From: Methanosarcinales archaeon
GTDB taxonomy: Archaea; Halobacteriota; Methanosarcinia; Methanosarcinales; Methanogasteraceae
Reading direction: 5' to 3'
Assembly: GCA_030605805.1 (NCBI GenBank)
Contig: JAUWHQ010000199.1
Coordinates: 1-9,437, forward strand
DNA: 9,437 nt
Made by a program: the position numbers and the translations under genes. A model generated the notes under the pieces. The model saw only the letters and a program-made list of their open reading frames with translations. It was not told the origin of the DNA and searched no databases. The number at the start of each line of letters is the position of its first letter. The stretch's first letter is position 1. Shown in pieces: positions 6,147 through 9,437 of the stretch.

Positions 6147-6863
6147 GTGCTTACCGGATACAGAAAAGGGCATTCGTGCATCCATACGCTTGATCCGCGC
6201 ACGAAATTGCTTGCGACCGCAGGAATTGGTCTCCTGATCTATTTAACAGGTCCTCCGGGACTCGGGTTGCTGTCAGCCGCGGTCCCGGTGCTGGCATATA
6301 TCGCGGGCATCCCGGTCCCCCGCCTACTTGCGAGACTCAGACCGATGCTGATATTCCTTGTTGTGATATTTGTAGTCCATCTGCCAGTGGAAGGCGGCAT
6401 ATACACCGGGATGGTCGCTGTCGTGCGATTTGCACTCCTGATACTCTTTGCCATGTTACTGATCCACACGACCAGCCCGTCCGAGATGAACATGGCTCTC
6501 GCGTACTTTTTAAGACCGCTGGGGCGGCATGGTACTGATATCGCATTCATGGTACGGGTGGCGATGGCTTTTATGCCGGGGCTGCTGCGTGATAAGGAGA
6601 CTGTTCTGAGGGCGCAGGCAGCAAGAGGCTATAAACCAGATGGTTTAACCGGTTTTACGGTCATGATGGTCCCACTCCTGCGCAGATCATTCAGAAAAGC
6701 GGATGAACTGGCTGATGCCATTGAATCAAGGTGCTATCATCGGGATCGGGAGTATTATTACTACAGCAAGGCGTTAACGGGACGGGATCGGGTTCTGATC
6801 GGGGTGTTTGTCGTGGTTCTTGTTCTGGTTCTGTGTCTGGCATCTCAGGTGCCTTGCTTGTGA
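6147..6863 (+). CDS. ecfT: EcfT, transmembrane coupling subunit of ECF transporter
   Basis: A 238-residue membrane protein that links the ATPase to BioY. The N-terminus MLTGYRKGHSCIHTLDPRTK has the family phrase LDPRTK. Several membrane segments follow (LLATAGIGLLIYL, LIFLVVIFVVHL, ALLILFAMLLI, and a last one at 216-232). The cytoplasmic coupling helices carry ARG at 159-161 (QAARGYKP) and, in the second, SRC at 194-196 (IESRCYH), where most relatives have a Gly after Arg. GTG at 6147 is chosen: it has Shine-Dalgarno GAGGTG (6135-6140) six bases before it and gives the usual N-terminus; ATG 6108 and GTG 6138 in the same frame are less likely. The start is two bases after the ecfA stop. It ends in tandem TGA TGA codons. 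By context it is the BioN equivalent of a dedicated biotin transporter. Confidence 0.9.
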   Translation: MLTGYRKGHSCIHTLDPRTKLLATAGIGLLIYLTGPPGLGLLSAAVPVLAYIAGIPVPRLLARLRPMLIFLVVIFVVHLPVEGGIYTGMVAVVRFALLILFAMLLIHTTSPSEMNMALAYFLRPLGRHGTDIAFMVRVAMAFMPGLLRDKETVLRAQAARGYKPDGLTGFTVMMVPLLRRSFRKADELADAIESRCYHRDREYYYYSKALTGRDRVLIGVFVVVLVLVLCLASQVPCL

Positions 6864-6932
6864 TGAATCATCGCTCTGATCGGCTTGCTGTGTGTTATCG
6901 GGACGTTTCTGATTAGAAGAAGGTTTAACTAA

Positions 6933-7114
6933 CCCGATCTTCCCCCATTTTTATCGAATCCACGGCGGCGCCCGAACCCGAGCCCACAGGGGAATCTCGG
7001 GTCTATGGCGATGTGAAGTATAAACCTGCCCGATAATGACGTTGGAGATGTCGCATGAGTCACCGAAAAACTACCGGTCCGTAAAAATTCCGGTGAGACT
7101 TGCCAGCACCAAAG
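6933..7114 (+). other. Intergenic stretch between ecfT and tRNA-Met
   Basis: No credible gene is seen. A run of five T at 6948-6952 is a candidate terminator for the biotin operon. A hairpin with perfect 7-bp arms, ACCCGAG (6976-6982) and CTCGGGT (6996-7002), follows. ACCGG/CCGGT arms also occur near 7070-7095. None is recognised as a known RNA. Confidence 0.4.
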
Positions 7115-7123
7115 CATTTATGT
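7115..7123 (+). promoter_or_regulatory. Probable TATA box of the tRNA-Met transcript
   Basis: CATTTATGT lies about 40 nt before the tRNA. Transcription should start near 7145, giving a tRNA leader of about 15 nt. It would also drive the nucleotidyltransferase gene behind the tRNA. Confidence 0.45.
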
Positions 7124-7159
7124 ATCGCCGATACGTTGTTTGATACGCCTCCACGCTCA

Positions 7160-7234
7160 AGCGGGGTGGGGTAGTCAGGACATCCCGACGGGCTCATAAC
7201 CCGTAGACCGATGGTTCAAATCCATCCCCCGCTA
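7160..7234 (+). tRNA. Initiator tRNA-Met (anticodon CAU)
   Basis: A 75-nt tRNA. The acceptor stem AGCGGGG/CCCCGCT starts with the A-U pair typical of archaeal and eukaryal initiators. The anticodon stem ACGGG/CCCGT carries three G-C pairs next to the loop CTCATAA, another initiator mark. The T stem GATGG/CCATC encloses TTCAAAT. The discriminator base is A. CCA is not encoded. The start codon of the nucleotidyltransferase gene lies three bases after the mature 3' end. Confidence 0.95.
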
Positions 7235-7237
7235 TCG

Positions 7238-8239
7238 ATGCATCACATAAAGGTTCGGCTACGCGATTTTTTCATTACGAATGATGACTGGATTTTTGCG
7301 GTCTCGGGTTACGATTCCACAGATGGTGTGCAGGCAGTCCTCAGATACATACCTGACAAAAGCGGCGACCGCGAGCTTGACGGCGTCAGATACCGCAAGC
7401 TCGATTTTGATGAATCGTTTGAGTTCATGGAGGAGAACCGCCCGTCATGGAAACGTCTCTGTGTCCCTGAAAATGAGATTTCGCAGGTTCTCCGGGCGGA
7501 TGAGCGCATACAATCCCTCGCGGAGGAAGACCGCCGGGTTGCAGCGATCGTTGAGCTTTTAGAGGGGGCTGGCATTCCCATCGGGAAGATGGGGATCACC
7601 GGTTCGATGCTGCCCGGGTTGCAGATCGAGGGTTCTGACATCGATTTTGTGGTGTACGGGAAGTACTGGTTCCTTGCAAGGGACGCGGTCATGCAAGAGA
7701 TGCAGGATGCGCGGAAGATGCAGAAGACCGGGCGGGCGGAGAATGTGCGGGCAGCAGACAGGAATCGTGCCCGGTCGCAACCCCTGATCACTGAGATCAG
7801 CGATGAGATGTGGCGCCGGATCTACGCAAAGAGAGTACCGGAAATCTCGTTTGAAGAGTTTATGATCCATGAATTGCGGAAAGGGAATCGGGGGATGATT
7901 GAAGGCACGTATTTTGACCTGCTGTTCGTCCGCGATTGGGATCAACTGCCTGTGCGGCAGGAACGCGGGACCGATCTGCGCCGGTGCACCATCACAACCA
8001 GGGTCACCAGCGCAGATCTTGCTTTCGATAATCCGGCGGTCTATGAGATCGACCATCCGGTCATATCCGAGATTCTCTGCTACACCCACACGTACGCAGG
8101 GCAGGCGCTGGCTGGCGAGATGGTTGAGGCAAGGGGCATGATGGAACAGATCGGTGACCTGCGGCGCCTCGTGGTCGGGACGTCGCGTGAGCCGGTTGGC
8201 GAGTGGATGCGGTCGCTCACGTTGCTGGAACGGAAGTGA
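7238..8239 (+). CDS. Predicted archaeal nucleotidyltransferase, two-domain
   Basis: A 333-residue protein of the archaeal predicted-nucleotidyltransferase type (COG1665-like; exact family from memory). The N-terminal part has KVRLRDFFITNDDWIFAVSGY and AVLRYIPD...RYRKLDFDES, phrases I associate with this family. The catalytic core of the polymerase-beta fold is at about 110-230: TGSMLPGLQIEGSDIDFVVYG gives the Gly-Ser loop (TGS, 121-123) and two metal-binding carboxylates D134 and D136, with D227 in TYFDLLF as the likely third. The C-terminal region (about 250-333, AGQALAGEMVEARG, RLVVGTSREPVGEW) looks like a separate small domain. Substrate unknown. The ATG at 7238 follows the tRNA-Met by three bases; an upstream in-frame ATG (7211) lies inside the tRNA and is rejected. 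A co-transcript with the tRNA is likely. Confidence 0.82.
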   Translation: MHHIKVRLRDFFITNDDWIFAVSGYDSTDGVQAVLRYIPDKSGDRELDGVRYRKLDFDESFEFMEENRPSWKRLCVPENEISQVLRADERIQSLAEEDRRVAAIVELLEGAGIPIGKMGITGSMLPGLQIEGSDIDFVVYGKYWFLARDAVMQEMQDARKMQKTGRAENVRAADRNRARSQPLITEISDEMWRRIYAKRVPEISFEEFMIHELRKGNRGMIEGTYFDLLFVRDWDQLPVRQERGTDLRRCTITTRVTSADLAFDNPAVYEIDHPVISEILCYTHTYAGQALAGEMVEARGMMEQIGDLRRLVVGTSREPVGEWMRSLTLLERK

Positions 8240-8268
8240 ACCGTGTCGGGGAAGGGGGGGCGGTTTTT
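8239..8268 (+). terminator. Terminator-like hairpin after nucleotidyltransferase gene
   Basis: Arms AACCG (8239-8243) and CGGTT (8261-8265) enclose a G-rich loop with a run of seven G, followed by five T (8264-8268). It begins at the stop codon of the gene. The T run alone could end transcription in archaea. Confidence 0.5.
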
Positions 8269-8286
8269 GAGGCTGCGTGGAGGCTA

Positions 8287-8308
8287 TCAACCCAAACGTT
8301 GGTGTTGA
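8287..8308 (+). repeat. Left-end hairpin of an IS200/IS605 element, bulged T
   Basis: A 9-bp stem with a three-base loop: TCAAC pairs with GTTGA and CCAA with TTGG around ACG. One unpaired T (8303) sits in the 3' arm. TnpA of IS200/IS605 elements recognises subterminal hairpins with an extrahelical T, so position and shape fit the left end of the broken element that follows. Confidence 0.6.
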
Positions 8309-8360
8309 CGCCCCCGTTCTTGGGAAGCTTTTATGTGGGGTGAGTTCGAACGCCCAATGT

Positions 8361-8816
8361 ATGCAGCGCAGAGAACTCCGCCACGATAGACACACGGTTT
8401 CTTTGTTAACTGACCGTATGGTGATCACGCCGAAGTATCGTGGGAAGATTCTGGTAGGGGGTGTCGCGCTCGCTGTTGAGGGGATTATTCGCAAGACCTG
8501 TAAAGAGATGAATACCCGAGATCATCGATATGGCTGTGAATGCCGATCACGTCCATCTGTTTATAGAATATTATCCAAAGTATTACTGTTGGGTTTTATA
8601 GCCAAGAAAATGAAAGGCAGGTCGAGCAGGATACTCATAGAACTTCCCCCAGTCTCGAGAGAATTGGCGCAAAGATCATCCATGGACTCCACAGGATGTT
8701 ACCATGTCCCAGCGGATCATAGATGGGAAGTTGTGGAGAAATATATCGGGACGCAAGATTATGCGCGAAAGGGCGGATCGCACTGCACAAGTCCTGTACT
8801 TAAGTGCGGGGTATAG
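8361..8816 (+). pseudogene. tnpA: IS200/IS605-family TnpA transposase, multiply frameshifted
   Basis: Remnant of a single-strand-specific HUH transposase. The frame from ATG 8361 gives RRELRHDRHTVSLLTDRM, then VITPKYRGKILVGG and IIRKTCKEMN. From about 8515 the similarity moves to another frame: IIDMAVNADHVHLFIEYYPK, which holds the catalytic HUH motif His-Val-His at 8548-8556. It returns near 8592 to the first frame (GFIAKKMKGRSSR), shows a further disturbed section near 8640-8690, and ends with CYHVPADHRWEVVEKYIG, whose Tyr is the probable nucleophile. At least two shifts are required, so no active enzyme can be made. No tnpB accompanies it. A GCTTTTATG at 8327-8335 may be the old promoter. 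Confidence 0.85.
8793..8810 (+). repeat. Right-end hairpin candidate of the IS200-like element
   Basis: CCTGTAC (8793-8799) pairs with GTGCGGG (8804-8810) around TTAA, with two G-U type pairs. It lies at the 3' end of tnpA, where these elements carry their right subterminal palindrome. The wobble pairs may be decay from a perfect palindrome. Confidence 0.45.
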
Positions 8817-8846
8817 TGACTTTTTGAAGATGCGTGTGCACAAAAG

Positions 8847-8883
8847 ATTTATAGCCGTAGAAAATAAACATAATATGGAGGGA
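8847..8883 (+). promoter_or_regulatory. Promoter and ribosome-binding site of zinc-ribbon gene
   Basis: The TATA box ATTTATAG (8847-8854) is followed at about 25 nt by the expected start near 8876. The Shine-Dalgarno GGAGGGA (8877-8883) is five bases before ATG 8889. It is the strongest ribosome-binding site in the window. Confidence 0.65.
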
Positions 8884-8888
8884 TAAAT

Positions 8889-9281
8889 ATGTCCTTTTGC
8901 AGTAAGTGTGGAAAAGAAATTAAAGAAGGGGGTGAATTTTGTCCAAATTGCGGGACAAAAATTGAGGTGCCTCATAAGATTGATTCATCAGTGTCAGTTG
9001 CAGAGCAAGCTAAGATAGAGGGGGTTAAGCAACGGATTGCTGAGTATAACCGTAATTATATAGGGTTTATGATCATGATGATTGTAGCACCGACTGCAGG
9101 TGTATTTTTCTGGAGTAAAACTTTGTATTTTACGAAGGTTGCTGATGTAGACTGTACCGATCTTCAAGTCATTTCTATCCTATTGTGGATACTTGGTATT
9201 CTTTGTTTAGTTGCATCGGTTTACTATCATAGTCAAGCCACTAAATTAAGAGAGAAGTTAGAAAAAGGCGAAATTGATTAA
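8889..9281 (+). CDS. Zinc-ribbon membrane protein, function unknown
   Basis: A 130-residue protein of a general archaeal/bacterial type. Residues 1-24 form a zinc ribbon with Cys4, 7, 18 and 21 (FCSKCGKEIKEGGEFCPNCG). A charged linker with helix potential follows (about 38-55). Two membrane segments are predicted by eye at about 57-76 and 92-113, joined by a short loop, with a basic/acidic cytoplasmic tail (KLREKLEKGEID). There is no signal peptide; the ribbon and tail are probably both inside the cell. Such proteins are usually unnamed, and no substrate or partner can be inferred. Base and codon use is clearly more AT-rich than in the operon genes upstream, and it lies next to a dead insertion sequence, so it may be a recent arrival. 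The start is fixed by the Shine-Dalgarno site. Confidence 0.8.
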   Translation: MSFCSKCGKEIKEGGEFCPNCGTKIEVPHKIDSSVSVAEQAKIEGVKQRIAEYNRNYIGFMIMMIVAPTAGVFFWSKTLYFTKVADVDCTDLQVISILLWILGILCLVASVYYHSQATKLREKLEKGEID

Positions 9282-9437
9282 TATGGCAAAAATGGACTTT
9301 ATAACCCATCTTCGCCAGATTAAAATTAAACCGCAACCAGTGAACCCCCTCATCTTTCGAGTCTGTTCTACATCCTTTTGACCCCAATTGACTTCAAGTA
9401 CCCACCCTCCCCCAAATACTTACAATTGAACATCTGC

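Noticed and set aside
6859..6912. C/D-box guide RNA after ecfT (GTGATGA, then two CTGA motifs)
   Set aside because: The C box arises from the TGA TGA stops, the spacing to the first CTGA and beyond is poor, and no C' box is recognisable. A tandem stop plus chance CTGA explains it.
9368..9436. Minus-strand frame open at the window edge, ending GGYLKSIGVKRM-TAG
   Set aside because: Only 22 codons are visible, there is no recognised family, and its continuation is outside the window. It could be the end of a gene but cannot be supported.

Overview
The window looks like a piece of a euryarchaeal chromosome, most likely from the methanogen or ANME-related Methanomicrobia sensu lato; the lineage is an inference. 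The evidence is a HerA-type hexameric ATPase, a DUF35 zinc-ribbon/OB-fold protein, a small archaeal winged-helix regulator, an archaeal-type initiator tRNA, short TATA boxes (CTTTAAG, TTTATATA and similar) about 25-30 nt before start sites, GGTGA-type Shine-Dalgarno sites and very short leaders. The core genes are moderately GC-rich. Both ends of the window are AT-rich and hold mobile or decayed DNA.

Layout. Positions 1-890 are a scrap zone: the C-terminal end of an IS4-family (YREK) transposase cut by the window edge, then a 5'-truncated, frameshifted hepT-like toxin remnant. Positions 1000-2670 hold a complete herA without its usual nurA/mre11/rad50 neighbours. A convergent minus-strand unit follows at 2888-3351: a DUF35 protein and tRNA-Thr(UGU), with one base between stop codon and tRNA. 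Positions 3352-3710 have no gene but contain a cluster of related palindromes. A 77-residue winged-helix gene (minus strand) is divergent from a biotin uptake operon.

The operon at 4085-6863 is the functional centre: bioY (biotin-binding S component), a fused two-domain EcfA ATPase and EcfT, which together should form a complete energy-coupling-factor biotin transporter. Upstream of bioY, between a TATA-like box and the start codon, is a 38-bp palindrome with arms GATTGTCAAC and GTTAACAATC. It is an excellent match to the BirA biotin-repressor operator, so the operon should be shut off by biotin.

A 300-nt gap leads to the initiator tRNA-Met gene. Three bases after it starts a two-domain predicted nucleotidyltransferase that probably shares its transcript. 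Positions 8287-8816 are a decayed IS200/IS605 element: a tnpA broken by several frameshifts, with a hairpin carrying a bulged T at its left end. The window ends with an AT-rich zinc-ribbon membrane protein gene with clear TATA and Shine-Dalgarno sites.

I see no convincing undescribed multi-gene system. The most interesting points are the BirA operator, the two tRNA/protein-gene junctions of 1 and 3 nt, the palindrome cluster at 3516-3659, the 10-bp tandem repeat across the bioY stop codon, and a hydrophobic in-frame stretch after the tandem stops of ecfT.
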